Notes: generated by a model not told the origin, from the sequence alone. 64,000 nt of DNA from Calothrix brevissima NIES-22 (GCF_002367995.1 NZ_AP018207.1:7975366-8039365), one strand, 5' to 3'; positions 27,668 to 37,894 are shown, numbered from the stretch's first letter. Program-made: numbers and translations.

Positions 27668-30600
27668 CTTCTTTTTGATTCTTGGTCATTCTTTGAAGTA
27701 GCTCCATTACGCGGTGTTCAAATTCTTGGGTTGTCACTCTTCCTTTGGTTAAAAATTCTGTGTGTCCTAATTTGAGTCTATTACGTTCTGACTCGTCTAA
27801 ATCTTTGGCTGAATACACTACTACAGGGGTGCTACAGAGTTGATTGTGCTTTTTTAACCAATCTACTACAGCAAATCCATCGCTTTCTGGCAAAATTAAA
27901 TCGAGAATCAATAAATCAGGATTTACTTGCTGGCTGAGGTGAATGGCTTCTCTGCCGGTTTGGGCGAGGAAGGTTTCAATGTCGTGTCGCTCAAATACGG
28001 TAATTAGTAGTTGTGCTAAATCGCGATCGTCTTCGACAATTAAGATGCGCACTCGTTTGGAAGATTTCGCTACTACTTGTCTGAGCGATTGTAATAAGTA
28101 ATTTTCGGGGACTGGTTTACTTACCCAATCAGCAAAGTCTACATTCGGTTGACTGTTAACGCTGGGTTTGTAGACGCTACAAATCACAATCGGAATATCC
28201 TTGGTATCTTGGCGTTCTTTTAATACTGCCATTGTTTCCCAGCCATTCATCCCCGGCATTAATAAATCTAGTAAAATCACATCTGGATGTTGACTGGCGG
28301 CTATAGCGATCGCTTCTTCGCCTGTAGTAACTGTTACCACTCGATAACCGCCTGTTTCTAGTAATTTTTGCAGTTCTTTACTAATGAAGGGATCGTCATC
28401 GCAAACTAAAACCAATGGTGCGTAATGATTTACCGCCTCTGAATGTTGATGTGGGGGGAATGTTTCGATATTTTCAGGCGATCGCTCTATGGGAATGGCA
28501 AAGTAAAATGTACTACCTTGCTCTAAAGTACTTTCCACCCAAATTTTCCCGCCATGCTGTTGCACAATGCTTTGGCAAATGGCTAAACCTAAGCCTGTAC
28601 CGTCGTGGTTGCGAGAATCGGAGGAGTCAACTTGTTGAAAGCGCTCAAAAATACTATCTAGTTTATCTTCGGGTATGCCCCGTCCGGTATCTTTGACGGT
28701 AAAAATCACTTCATTTTCTTTTTGGGTGGCTAGTAACCACACTGTTGCGCCTGGGGTGGAGAATTTAATGGCGTTACTCAGTAAATTGGTGAGGGTTTGC
28801 ACAATTCTGTCGGGATCGATCCACAATTCCAGAGATAAACTGGAAATCGACAATTTTACCCCAGCTTTCTCGGCTAAGGGCTGCATAATATTTACTGCTG
28901 ATTCAATCAAATCTGCAATATTGCAGACTTCCCGCTCCATTTTCACCCTACCAGACTCGATGCGCTCGATATCCAAGATGTCGTTAATTAAGCGAACTAG
29001 ACGATCCGTGCTGTCGGTAGCAATTTGTAGCAGGCGTTTTCCTTGCTCGGATGTGGGTGGGAGTAAACCACTGGTAAGCATTCCCAGGGAACCGTGAATT
29101 GAAGTTAAGGGTGTACGCAGTTCGTGACTGACAACGGAGACGAATTCATCCTTCATCCGTTCGATTTGCTTGCGTTCTGTAATATCCCGGAGAATTACCG
29201 TATAATATACTTCTTCTCCATGAGCTAACTTAGATATAGAAGCTTCCGCCGGAAATTCTGTACCATCCCGCCGCCTGCCAAAGATTTCTCGCCGTTCTCC
29301 CATTCGCCGCGCTAAGTTGGGAGATGTACCAAAATCTGCGACATGGTGACGATGTGCTTGAGCAAAGCGTAATGGTAAGAGTAAATCTAGGGTTTGTCCC
29401 ATCGCATCTTGGGCTGTGTAGCCAAAAATTTTCTCGGCTCCTTGGTTAAATAAGGTAATTTTTTGCTGGGAATCGATGGAAATAATCGCATCGTCAGCAA
29501 TATCTAAAATCCGCGCAAATTTGGCTTGAGATATGCGCAATTGTTCTTGAATTTTTTGGCGTTCGTCTAATTCTGATTGTAATTTGCGATTTAAGCTAAT
29601 TAACTCGGCAGTACGTTCGGCTACGCGCAATTCTAATTCGCTGTTGGCTTTATGTAAGAATTCTTCGGTTTGTTTGCGTTTGGTAATATCCCGGACGATA
29701 AATTGGGAAGCGGCTTGATTTTGGTAACTACATGGAGCGGCGGCGATTTCTAAAGCGATCGCATTTCCATTTAACTGCACAAATTGGGCTTCATGTAAAG
29801 GAATTTCCTGTTTAAATTCCTTAAGCAGCCGAAAACTTTCCCCGATTGCTTGTTGGGAATAGGGGTGAACAAAATCCAGAATTGATTTACCGACTAATTC
29901 TGTGGCTGCTTTAGCGCCAAATAACTTAACTGCGGCGCTATTGGCAAAGATAAAATAACCATCTCGCTCAATAAAAATCGCTTCTGGGCACAATTCTACT
30001 AGCTGTTGATAGCTGCGCTGACTTTGTTGTAAAGCAATTTGCGCCAATTGGCGATCGCGTTGGTTGCGCAATGCCATAATCCCATAAGCTACGTCTGTGG
30101 CTAGTGCTTCGAGTAATTGCACTTCATCGCTATCAAAGGAATCTGGCTCGGTGGCGTAAATGAGCAATACCCCAAATGCTTGATTATCTGTAATTAATGG
30201 TAATGCGATCGCTGCTGCATAACCTTGTTTTGTCGCCTGACACCGCCACACTTCAAAATTGGGGTCTGTTAAAATATTTTGAATAATCGCTGTCTGTGCG
30301 GTGCGAATCGCTGTCCCTGATGGGGTTCTACCTTCGACTGTATCCGCCCAAGTTAGATTGAGCGATTGCAAATATCCAGCTTCATAACCAGCTTGAGCGA
30401 CAGGGCGAATCGTTTTTTGGGTGTCATCTTCCGCAAAACCCACCCAAGCCAAGCGATAACCGCCCACCTCCACAATCATTTGGCAAATTCTTTGCAGCAG
30501 TTCCAATTCATCCTTGGCACGTACCAGCACTTGCGAGCAATTAGTCAAAGCTTGTAAAGTGCGATTTACCCGACGAATTTCTGTCTCAGCTTTTCTATAT

Positions 30601-32945
30601 TCTGTAATATCGCGGGTAATTGCTAGATGTAACATTTCTCCCGCGACTTCGCATTTACCCTCAGTTTCGCAGGGTAAAGGTACACCGTGAGTTTCCATCC
30701 AGCGCCGATTACCTTTACAAGTAACTATTTCAAATTGCAGAGTCCCTTTATTGCCTTGACAAATATTGTGATGAAATGAGCGAAATGCTACTGCATATTC
30801 GGGAGCCAACAGCGAATACACTGATTGCCCAATCAACGCTGCGCTGCTTTCCGCCTCCAGCATCAAAATTCCTGCCGGGTTGATTTCCAACAAAGTCCCA
30901 TCAACCGCAATAATTTTGACACATTCTGGCTCCGCTTCAAAAATCGCCTGCCAGCGATTATCTGGTTGGGGATGAGATAAGGCAGAAGGCAGAAGGCAGG
31001 AGGCAGAAGGAATATCTTCTACTTCTAACTTCAAAGAATTATTTCCCCCTTGTCCTCCTTGTCCCCCTTGTCCCCCTTGTCCCCTTTTCATACAGCGCAA
31101 CAATTTAATCCGCTCTAGGCGATTAATAATCCGCGTTACCAATTCTGGCCCGACAATTGGCTTACTAACAAAATCATCAGCCCCAACACTAAATACTTGG
31201 TTGACGATTTCCGCATCACTGTGAACTGTGAGGAATAATATCGGTAACTCGCTCCATTGAGAATCGTTGCGCACGACTTTGCAGATTTCAATGCCATTGG
31301 TGTGCGGCATTTGTACATCCAGAATCAGCAAATCGGGGGATACTGTTTGTAATGTTGTCCAAAATTGTCGGGGATCTTCCAACCCGATGACTTTTAAACC
31401 CCAAGGACTAAGTAAAGTTTGTAACAATGCCAAAATTTTGGGATCGTCATCTACTGCTAAAATTTTCGCTTCTGTCAGGGGCGCTTGTTGTAATACTTGG
31501 GTAATTGCTTCTAACACCTGCGCCGCCGGCATGGGTTTTTGCAAAAAGGTGTGTCCGCCGTTACGCGCTAGTTGCAAGCGGTTGCTAAAATCGCTCTGCT
31601 CTGTCAAAACTAGCACTGGTATGGGCGGTTGCTGGCGAGAAAGTTCTGCGAGTAAATTCAAACTTGCTTCTTGATTCCCAGACACGCTAGGGTCGAGTAG
31701 TACAACACTGGGGCGATCGCGGTAAATTATATGTTGAGCATTTTCGATATTAGTGGTGTTGATAAATTTCACATTACTGTTAGCCGATTCTACTGTGAGA
31801 TTGGCGACTAAAGACTGTTCTTTATCCACCACTAACACTAATGCCCTATCATCAGCCATTGTTGCTGGTTCGGGTTCTGTTTCCTGCTGTTTACTGTCAA
31901 TTTCTTGGCGTAATTGCTGTACCCAAGTTTTTAATTTACTTGTATCTGCTTGAGTTAAGGTTTTATCAGATTTCAGCAGTTGTTCAATTTTCCGCGCTAC
32001 CTTGGAACCTAAAGGTAAACCAAAGGTAGCCAAGGAACCTGCTAAGGTATGGGCTTCTTGGGTAGCTTGTTGACGTAATTCTGGACTTAAAGATTTGTAG
32101 TTAACAGCTGCTGCTTGCTCTATTACTCCCACCTGTTCCCTAACTCTTTCTTGGAAGCGTTGCCAAATTTCGGCGACTGCGGCGATTGTTTGTTGCTGTG
32201 TTTTTTGGTTGGGTTGGGTGGCTTTGCTACGTTCTAATTCGCTTTTATGGGGTTCCTCAACCGCGTGGGGTTTGAGACGATAGCCAATTCCATACACTGT
32301 TTCCACAAAATCGCTCGGCGCTCCCGCATTGCGTAATTTCATCCGCAAGCCTTTAATATGGGTGCGTACAGCTTCTTCCCCTGGTGTATCTTCATAAGAC
32401 CAGAGATGTTCTAAAATCATGCCACAACTAAATACGCGGCGGCTATTGCGCAAGAATAATTCTAACAGGGCATATTCTTTGGGAGTTAATGACAGCAACT
32501 CGCCATTATAAATAACTTCACAACTACTAGGATCGAGGTGTAAATTCCCCCATTCCAATACTGGTTGAGTTGTTTTTCCGCCACGACGCAATAAAGCACG
32601 AACCCGTGCTACTAATTCTTCTTGATCGAATGGTTTAACTACATAGTCATCTGCACCCGCATCTAGCCCAATTGCTTTTTCGTGACTGCTATCGCACCCT
32701 GTCAATAATAAGACTGGCATTTGTAAGCCACGGGAGCGGATATGACGGCAAAGACTGATACCATCTAGCTTCGGCAGCAGGACATCTAATAAAATTAAAT
32801 CGTAATCGTAGGTTTCGATTAAATCCTTACCAGCAATACCATCACTTGCTAGTTCGACTGCATAGTTTTGGGTATTGAGAATTTCTCTGAGTACTGCTGC
32901 GAGTAACTCGTCATCCTCGACAACTAAAATTTTCATATCAAACAA
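27630..32945 (-). CDS. Giant hybrid histidine kinase with five receivers, OmpR-type DNA-binding domain and HPt
   Basis: 1771 residues. Order: receiver (1-120, Asp54); OmpR/PhoB-type winged helix (about 130-225, DNA-binding); HPt (about 262-345, His in HTLAGSLATFG); two receivers (about 370-485 and 490-615); PAS (about 665-785); GAF (about 800-950); PAS, coil, PAS; HisKA with His1274 (VVSHELRTPL); HATPase; two more receivers (about 1520-1765). It combines sensing, phosphorelay and promoter binding in one soluble chain. An in-frame 9-bp repeat run near residue 630 encodes GQGGQGGQG. Downstream receiver overlaps its stop. Confidence 0.92.
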   Translation of the reverse strand: MFDMKILVVEDDELLAAVLREILNTQNYAVELASDGIAGKDLIETYDYDLILLDVLLPKLDGISLCRHIRSRGLQMPVLLLTGCDSSHEKAIGLDAGADDYVVKPFDQEELVARVRALLRRGGKTTQPVLEWGNLHLDPSSCEVIYNGELLSLTPKEYALLELFLRNSRRVFSCGMILEHLWSYEDTPGEEAVRTHIKGLRMKLRNAGAPSDFVETVYGIGYRLKPHAVEEPHKSELERSKATQPNQKTQQQTIAAVAEIWQRFQERVREQVGVIEQAAAVNYKSLSPELRQQATQEAHTLAGSLATFGLPLGSKVARKIEQLLKSDKTLTQADTSKLKTWVQQLRQEIDSKQQETEPEPATMADDRALVLVVDKEQSLVANLTVESANSNVKFINTTNIENAQHIIYRDRPSVVLLDPSVSGNQEASLNLLAELSRQQPPIPVLVLTEQSDFSNRLQLARNGGHTFLQKPMPAAQVLEAITQVLQQAPLTEAKILAVDDDPKILALLQTLLSPWGLKVIGLEDPRQFWTTLQTVSPDLLILDVQMPHTNGIEICKVVRNDSQWSELPILFLTVHSDAEIVNQVFSVGADDFVSKPIVGPELVTRIINRLERIKLLRCMKRGQGGQGGQGGQGGNNSLKLEVEDIPSASCLLPSALSHPQPDNRWQAIFEAEPECVKIIAVDGTLLEINPAGILMLEAESSAALIGQSVYSLLAPEYAVAFRSFHHNICQGNKGTLQFEIVTCKGNRRWMETHGVPLPCETEGKCEVAGEMLHLAITRDITEYRKAETEIRRVNRTLQALTNCSQVLVRAKDELELLQRICQMIVEVGGYRLAWVGFAEDDTQKTIRPVAQAGYEAGYLQSLNLTWADTVEGRTPSGTAIRTAQTAIIQNILTDPNFEVWRCQATKQGYAAAIALPLITDNQAFGVLLIYATEPDSFDSDEVQLLEALATDVAYGIMALRNQRDRQLAQIALQQSQRSYQQLVELCPEAIFIERDGYFIFANSAAVKLFGAKAATELVGKSILDFVHPYSQQAIGESFRLLKEFKQEIPLHEAQFVQLNGNAIALEIAAAPCSYQNQAASQFIVRDITKRKQTEEFLHKANSELELRVAERTAELISLNRKLQSELDERQKIQEQLRISQAKFARILDIADDAIISIDSQQKITLFNQGAEKIFGYTAQDAMGQTLDLLLPLRFAQAHRHHVADFGTSPNLARRMGERREIFGRRRDGTEFPAEASISKLAHGEEVYYTVILRDITERKQIERMKDEFVSVVSHELRTPLTSIHGSLGMLTSGLLPPTSEQGKRLLQIATDSTDRLVRLINDILDIERIESGRVKMEREVCNIADLIESAVNIMQPLAEKAGVKLSISSLSLELWIDPDRIVQTLTNLLSNAIKFSTPGATVWLLATQKENEVIFTVKDTGRGIPEDKLDSIFERFQQVDSSDSRNHDGTGLGLAICQSIVQQHGGKIWVESTLEQGSTFYFAIPIERSPENIETFPPHQHSEAVNHYAPLVLVCDDDPFISKELQKLLETGGYRVVTVTTGEEAIAIAASQHPDVILLDLLMPGMNGWETMAVLKERQDTKDIPIVICSVYKPSVNSQPNVDFADWVSKPVPENYLLQSLRQVVAKSSKRVRILIVEDDRDLAQLLITVFERHDIETFLAQTGREAIHLSQQVNPDLLILDLILPESDGFAVVDWLKKHNQLCSTPVVVYSAKDLDESERNRLKLGHTEFLTKGRVTTQEFEHRVMELLQRMTKNQKEGGSNDTEANSRG
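31043..31087. repeat. In-frame 9-bp repeat run within the giant kinase gene
   Basis: Units of tcccccttg (complement ggacaaggg) repeated four to five times in coding sequence, producing [10 protein letters not shown] between the third receiver and the first PAS domain. Same repeat family as at 3961, 37847 and 43633. Confidence 0.85.
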
Positions 32946-33397
32946 TCGCTTAATATTCAGTGAAGTTTATAGATAACGAGCAGTAAAACCTTAAATTAAA
33001 ATAAAAATTGCTGGTAATAATTTTTGACTTAAATGCATGTTAAATTATAAATCTTTAAATTTTGACTTAATTTTAACAAATATCAATATTGTTACCAGTC
33101 TGGGCAATAGAGGACTAGTAACAGGTTAATTTTAGACTATTTATTTGTGAAGCTGCATACAACATACCTTTCTTGAACGCAAAGGGACGCTAAGGTTAGC
33201 GCATAGGTATGCAGAGTTTTTTGAGTTAACTAAAATAATTGTTGATTCTTCTTGTCAGTACATTGTGACTAATGATACTCTATGTCAACCTTGACCACTG
33301 TGATGCAAGGATTTTGCACTATTTTACCCTCAACTCTTGCACCTGAATATATTTTTAGGCTCTAATAATCTAGAGACTGTCACTTTTTCTTTCTTTT
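32946..33397. other. Intergenic region upstream of the giant kinase gene
   Basis: 452 bp without a gene. It is AT-rich near 32980-33080 (probable promoter of the kinase, minus strand). A short cgcaaagggacgctaagg stretch at 33179-33196 belongs to a dispersed repeat family seen also near 40090 and 51890. Confidence 0.45.
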
Positions 33398-34051
33398 TCA
33401 GCAAACCCTAATTAAACGTTTTTGGAAGGCGACAACTACAGCTTGAGTGCGATCGCTTACTTCTAATTTCTGTAAAATGGCATGAATATGCACCCGCACT
33501 GTTCCCGGTGCAATATATAATTCCTGGGCTATTTCTTGATTGGTTTTACCTGCGGCTAACAGTGTGAGAATTTCTTGTTCGCGTACAGTTAGGGGATTTA
33601 CAGGCTTTGTTTGTGTTTCTATCTCCGATGGTTCCGAACTTAAAGAAGAACGAATTTCTTGAGTTGCAGTTGCATCCCACCAAGAAGCACCAGCCGCAAC
33701 AGAACGCAGTGCTAAAACTAATTTTTCTGCTGCAATACCTTTGAGACAGTAGCCTTGCGCGCCGGCTTCTATTAGGCGTGTAATTAAAGGTTTTTGCGAA
33801 TGGGAAGTCAAGACTAAAATCGGTAACAGAGGATTTTGCTGTTTAATTTGTCTACATGCTTCAATTCCGCCAATTCCCGGTAAACCCACATCTAACAGCA
33901 CCACATCCACAAGAGTTTGCTTAACTAACTCAATAGCTGTTTCCCCATCTTCAGCTTCCGCGACAATCTCTAACTCAGGTTCTTGTTGCAATCGCACCCG
34001 CAAACCTAAGCGAAAAAGTTCGTCATCTTCAACCAGGAGAATTTTGATCAT
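33398..34051 (-). CDS. NarL/FixJ-type response regulator
   Basis: 217 residues: receiver domain (1-120, Asp54 in VVLLDVGLPG) and a LuxR-type HTH (about 150-215: LTVREQEILTLLAAGKTNQEIAQELYIAPGTVRVHI). A DNA-binding transcription regulator, most likely the partner of the histidine kinase encoded just upstream on the same strand. The ATG lies inside a repeat array (tcatttg units), so several ATGs in other frames precede it and no Shine-Dalgarno is evident. Confidence 0.92.
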   Translation of the reverse strand: MIKILLVEDDELFRLGLRVRLQQEPELEIVAEAEDGETAIELVKQTLVDVVLLDVGLPGIGGIEACRQIKQQNPLLPILVLTSHSQKPLITRLIEAGAQGYCLKGIAAEKLVLALRSVAAGASWWDATATQEIRSSLSSEPSEIETQTKPVNPLTVREQEILTLLAAGKTNQEIAQELYIAPGTVRVHIHAILQKLEVSDRTQAVVVAFQKRLIRVC

Positions 34052-34091
34052 TTGTCATTTGTCATTTGTCATTTGTCATTTGTCATTTGTC
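34045..34091. repeat. 7-bp tandem repeat (tcatttg) over the regulator start
   Basis: About six copies of tcatttg begin at the start codon of the NarL-type gene and extend upstream; it is followed by a copy of the agagacgcgatgaatcgcgtct palindrome (34092-34113). Repeats replace the expected ribosome-binding site. Confidence 0.85.
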
Positions 34092-34148
34092 AGAGACGCG
34101 ATGAATCGCGTCTGTACAATTGTCTCCCTTGTCCCCCTTCCCTAGCCC

Positions 34149-35264
34149 CTAAATTGGGTAAACAGGTAATTTGAAAGCAAACATCGCACCGGTGGGTACT
34201 CTGTTTTCTGCCCAAATTATACCGCCGTGGGCTGTAATAATTTGGCGAGATAGATAAAGTCCTAAGCCTGAACCTTTGGCTTGACGGTCGCTATGTCCTT
34301 GGTAAAATCTTTCAAAGATATGAGGTAACTCTGCTGTTTCAATTCCTGCGCCTGTATCGAGAATTTTCACGACTTGGTAATTAGTTTGCGGTTCTAAAAC
34401 TACTTCTACTCTTCCCCCGCGCCGGGAATGATTAATTGCATTGACTAATAAATTGTTAAATACTCGCTGTAGTTGCAAAGCATCACCTTGAACCCATAAA
34501 GCGCGTCGCCAATCAGAATCGCCATAACTCACCGCTAAATGAACGCGACGATTGGCGGCTAATTCAATTAAACTGCTAGCGGCATCTTCTGCTAAGTTGG
34601 TTAAATCTACAGGGGCTAAGTTGAGTTTTAAACCTTCCGTATCGTTGCGATAGATATCTAATAAAGTTTCTAAAAGTTGTAGGGAAGTTTGATGGCTGCG
34701 CGCCATTGTCGCTAAAACTTGTTGCTGGGTGGATGATACAGAGCCAAATTTCTCTTGTTGAAAGGCTTTGATGGTTTCAATTGCACCTAATAATGGCGTT
34801 TTTAAATCATGGGTGATTGTCGAAGCAAAATCTTCGCGGACTTTGACTAATTCCGCTTGCGATTCTAATTTAGCACGAGCGATCGCGATCGCATCTTGGG
34901 AACGACGCAGGCGATCGCTTAATATACCTGTAACAATCAAAGCCATAACTGCGATCGCGCGACTAGCAATAGTCGATGCTTTTATTGTTTCATGTTCTGG
35001 CCAGAAAAGATTTAAAATCGTGAAGCAGACTGCAATTAATGTGGCGTAAACAGTAGCAATCCTCCCAAACCAGGAATTAGCTAATAATATCGGGCCTGTA
35101 TATAAATATCCAAATACATATTCAGTTGGGGTAGAAAACTCCATAAATACTACAGTCAGAAATAGCCCTAATATGACTGTAAATCTACTAGCTTGATAGT
35201 TATTGGGCATGGGGCATGGGGCATTGGGGAGCGGCACATCAATATATTCTAGAGGGTATGGCAT
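34149..35264 (-). CDS. Membrane sensor histidine kinase
   Basis: 371 residues. A small N-terminal membrane domain with about three to four hydrophobic segments (FTVILGLFLTVVFMEF, YLYTGPILLANSWFG, ATLIAVCFTILNLFW, AIAVMALIVTGIL), then HisKA with His152 in STITHDLKTP and a HATPase (LLVNAINHSRRGG, DTGAGI, GSGLGLYL). It phosphorylates a response regulator, most likely the NarL-type protein encoded about 100 bp downstream. Residues 13-20 (PNAPCPMP) come from a repeat array at the 5' end, so the true start may be Met19 (35210). Confidence 0.88.
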   Translation of the reverse strand: MPYPLEYIDVPLPNAPCPMPNNYQASRFTVILGLFLTVVFMEFSTPTEYVFGYLYTGPILLANSWFGRIATVYATLIAVCFTILNLFWPEHETIKASTIASRAIAVMALIVTGILSDRLRRSQDAIAIARAKLESQAELVKVREDFASTITHDLKTPLLGAIETIKAFQQEKFGSVSSTQQQVLATMARSHQTSLQLLETLLDIYRNDTEGLKLNLAPVDLTNLAEDAASSLIELAANRRVHLAVSYGDSDWRRALWVQGDALQLQRVFNNLLVNAINHSRRGGRVEVVLEPQTNYQVVKILDTGAGIETAELPHIFERFYQGHSDRQAKGSGLGLYLSRQIITAHGGIIWAENRVPTGAMFAFKLPVYPI

Positions 35265-35320
35265 TGCTCATTAGTGTCAACTTAAGCTAAAAGCTATATA
35301 CAGCGCGTGTTGTACAAAAA

Positions 35321-35419
35321 CCCTCGCCCTCATCCCCTAACCCCTTCTCCCTGAGGGAGAAGGGGAATTGAATCTCTTGCTCCCCTCTCCCTCAGGGAGA
35401 GGGGCTGGGGGTGAGGGCA
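35321..35419. repeat. REP-like element with two strong hairpins upstream of kdpA
   Basis: CCCTCGCCCTCATCCCC at the left pairs with GGGGGTGAGGGC at the right, enclosing two perfect hairpins: CCCCTTCTCCCTGAGGGAG... (35341-35365, 12-bp stem) and CCCCTCTCCCTCAGGGAGAG (35382-35404, 11-bp stem). It is a dispersed palindromic element typical of cyanobacterial intergenic regions. The remaining spacer (35265-35713) holds a gggcagtgccatgcccctacc repeat at 35463-35483 and AT-rich DNA that should contain the kdp promoter. Confidence 0.85.
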
Positions 35420-35713
35420 AAACCTTTGCACAAAGCGAGTTTCACGTTAAGTTGACACCAATGGGCAGTGCCATGCCCCTACCATCTGTCACATTCTTTT
35501 TTTTAAATGGTAAATCACTGTTTATCTTGGTGTTTAGGCAATTATCTAAACGCTCTAAACGCTAGATATAGAAATAATAAACGCTAGACTATATCTAAAA
35601 TAAGCCTGTTTTTATACCTTCTACATATTGTCTTGATGGCTTAATCAAATGATGATGTAAATAAATTAATAATTGGTTGACAAATTTAGTATCACCAATT
35701 GAGATAACTCATC

Positions 35714-37456
35714 ATGTTACAAGGATGGATACAAATAGGATTAACGCTACTAATTGTCGCGGCGATAACTCCTATTTTTGGTAGATATATAGCGCGGGTT
35801 TTCTTAGAACAGCGAACTTGGCTTGACTCAATTCTCAACCCAGTTGAAGCATTGCTTTACTCTTTAGTTGGCGTTCCCACTAAAGAAAATATGACAGGTT
35901 GGCAGTACGCCAGAGCTATTTTGTATAGCAATATAGTGATGGGGTTGCTAATATTTTTCATTCTGATTAATCAAGGATGGCTACCCCTGAACCCGACTAA
36001 GATTGGCGCGCCAACTTGGGATACAGCATTACACACAACTATATCTTTTATTACTAATACCAACCAGCAACATTATTCCGGGGAAACTTACCTCAGCTAT
36101 GGTAGCCAAATTTGGGGACTGGGTTATCACATGTTTACCTCGGCGGCGACTGGGTTGGCGGTGGGGATTGCTTTTATTCGCGGGTTGACTGGTAGACCTT
36201 TGGGAAATTTCTATGTAGATTTAATTCGGGCAATTACGCGGATTTTATTACCTATTTGTCTTGTCGGCGCTATTGTTTTGATGGCAGCTGGCGTACCGGA
36301 AACTTTAGCGGGGCCTGTTGTTTTCCCGACTTTAGAAGATTCTAATATAAGTCAGGCGATCGCGCGCGGCCCGGTAGCGCATTTTGAAATCATCAAACAA
36401 TTAGGAGAAAACGGCGGCGGCTTTTTCGCTATCAATTCAGCCCATCCTTTTGAAAATCCCAACCCATTGACAAACTTAATTGAGACTGTGGCGATGTTAT
36501 CTATCCCCACATCGCTGATTTATACATACGGTTTGTTTGCCAATAACCGCAAACAAGCTTGGTTAGTCTACGGGATGGTAAGCGTACTTTTTCTCATATT
36601 CGTGATTGTTAACGCCGTTGGCGAATATAACGGAAATTCCGCAGTCAATGCACTTTTAGGCAGTACGCAACCGAATTTAGAAGGTAAGGAAGTTAGATTT
36701 GGTTGGGCGCAGTCGGCATTATTTGCCACAGCCACCACAGGAACCATGACTGGTGCTGTTAATAGTATGCATGATTCCTTTATGCCTAACGGCGGTTTTG
36801 TCACCCTGTCGAATATGTTTCTGCAAATTATATGGGGTGGACAAGGTACGGGAACAGCATATTTATTTGCCTACTTAATTTTGGCAGTATTTGCCACAGG
36901 TTTAATGGTAGGGCGCACGCCAGAATTTCTCGGACGCAAAATCGAAAAGCGCGAGGTAGTGCTGGCGAGTTTTCTGATTTTGTTAGTTCATCCCATCGCC
37001 ATTATGATTCCTGCGGGTATCACCTTAGCCTTTCCCGAACAACTGACAGGAATTAGTAACCCCGGCTTTCACGGTTTCGCCCAAGTCATTTACGAATACG
37101 CCTCGGCGGCGGCTAATAATGGTTCGGGATTTGAAGGTTTAGGAGATTCCCAACCATCACCAATAGCTATTGCTACAGGTGCAAAAACCACCGTCACCGC
37201 TTTGTGGTGGAACCTCAGTACATGCTTTAGTTTGCTTGCTGGGCGCTACATCCCCGTTATTGGTTTGCTGTTGCTTGCAGATAGTTTATCTCGCAAACAA
37301 CAAGTTCCTTTCAACGTCGGTACATTGCGCACCGACACCGGATTATTTACAGGCGTCACCGCCGGCGTAATTTTAATTCTCGGCGCGCTGACATTCTTCC
37401 CCGTTTTGGCATTCGGCCCCATTGGTGAAGCATTTTATATGGGCATGGGGCATTAG
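35714..37456 (+). CDS. kdpA: Potassium-transporting ATPase subunit A
   Basis: 580 residues, slightly longer than the usual 555-565. About ten membrane segments with four SKT-type pore motifs, including the P-loop-like [15 protein letters not shown] and [16 protein letters not shown], forming the K+ filter. It is the pore subunit of the KdpFABC high-affinity K+ pump. The last residues, YMGMGH, are encoded by the start of a gggcatggg repeat array, so the natural C-terminus has been altered. First gene of kdpA-kdpB-kdpG-kdpC-kdpD. Confidence 0.95.
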   Translation: MLQGWIQIGLTLLIVAAITPIFGRYIARVFLEQRTWLDSILNPVEALLYSLVGVPTKENMTGWQYARAILYSNIVMGLLIFFILINQGWLPLNPTKIGAPTWDTALHTTISFITNTNQQHYSGETYLSYGSQIWGLGYHMFTSAATGLAVGIAFIRGLTGRPLGNFYVDLIRAITRILLPICLVGAIVLMAAGVPETLAGPVVFPTLEDSNISQAIARGPVAHFEIIKQLGENGGGFFAINSAHPFENPNPLTNLIETVAMLSIPTSLIYTYGLFANNRKQAWLVYGMVSVLFLIFVIVNAVGEYNGNSAVNALLGSTQPNLEGKEVRFGWAQSALFATATTGTMTGAVNSMHDSFMPNGGFVTLSNMFLQIIWGGQGTGTAYLFAYLILAVFATGLMVGRTPEFLGRKIEKREVVLASFLILLVHPIAIMIPAGITLAFPEQLTGISNPGFHGFAQVIYEYASAAANNGSGFEGLGDSQPSPIAIATGAKTTVTALWWNLSTCFSLLAGRYIPVIGLLLLADSLSRKQQVPFNVGTLRTDTGLFTGVTAGVILILGALTFFPVLAFGPIGEAFYMGMGH

Positions 37457-37518
37457 GTATTGGGCATTGGGCATGGGGCATGGGGCATGGGGCATTGGGC
37501 ATTGGGCATTGGGTATTG
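37440..37518. repeat. gggcat(t/g)ggg tandem repeat at the kdpA 3' end
   Basis: About ten copies of a 7-8-bp unit (gggcatg / gggcatt) spanning the last codons and stop of kdpA and the start of the spacer. Confidence 0.9.
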
Positions 37519-37520
37519 AA

Positions 37521-37811
37521 GGTGCAACATTCAAGTTTAAAGCCGCAAATTCCGGCATCAAAACTGCAACGTTCGTGTTCAAAACTGCAACGTTCATGTT
37601 CAAAGCTGCAAAGTTCGTGTTCAAAACCTCAACGTTCTTGTTCAAAACCTCAACGTTCTTGTTCAAAGCTGCAAAGTTCGTGTTCAAAACCTCAACGTTC
37701 TTGTTCAAAACCTCAACGTTCTTGTTCAAAACTACAACGTTCTTGTTCAAAGCCTCAACGTTCTTGTTCAAAGCCTCAACCTTCACCCTCAAAACCTCAA
37801 CAAACATCATA
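37521..37811. repeat. 21-bp tandem repeat array between kdpA and kdpB
   Basis: Twelve to thirteen units of a 21-bp sequence (consensus ttcaaaacctcaacgttcttg with variants). Unit length is a multiple of three, so all frames stay open: the minus strand reads VEVLNKN heptads from an ATGATG near 37811 to a stop at 37373; the plus strand reads FKTSTFL or SKPQRSC heptads. A translated product is unproven. The array separates two genes that encode subunits of one complex. Confidence 0.9.
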
Positions 37812-37846
37812 AATTCACCACACCTTATGCCCCAATCGCCTCTCCC

Positions 37847-37884
37847 TTGTCCCCCTTGTCCCCCTTGTCTCCCTTGTCCCCCAA
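37847..37884. repeat. 9-bp repeat (tcccccttg) before kdpB
   Basis: Four units just upstream of the kdpB start; same family as at 3961, 31043 and 43633. An in-frame TTG within it is an unlikely start. Confidence 0.85.
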
Positions 37885-37894
37885 ACTCCCCCCT

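Noticed and set aside
37521..37811. Regular 21-bp repeats as a possible CRISPR.
   Set aside because: No spacers between repeats; units are contiguous.
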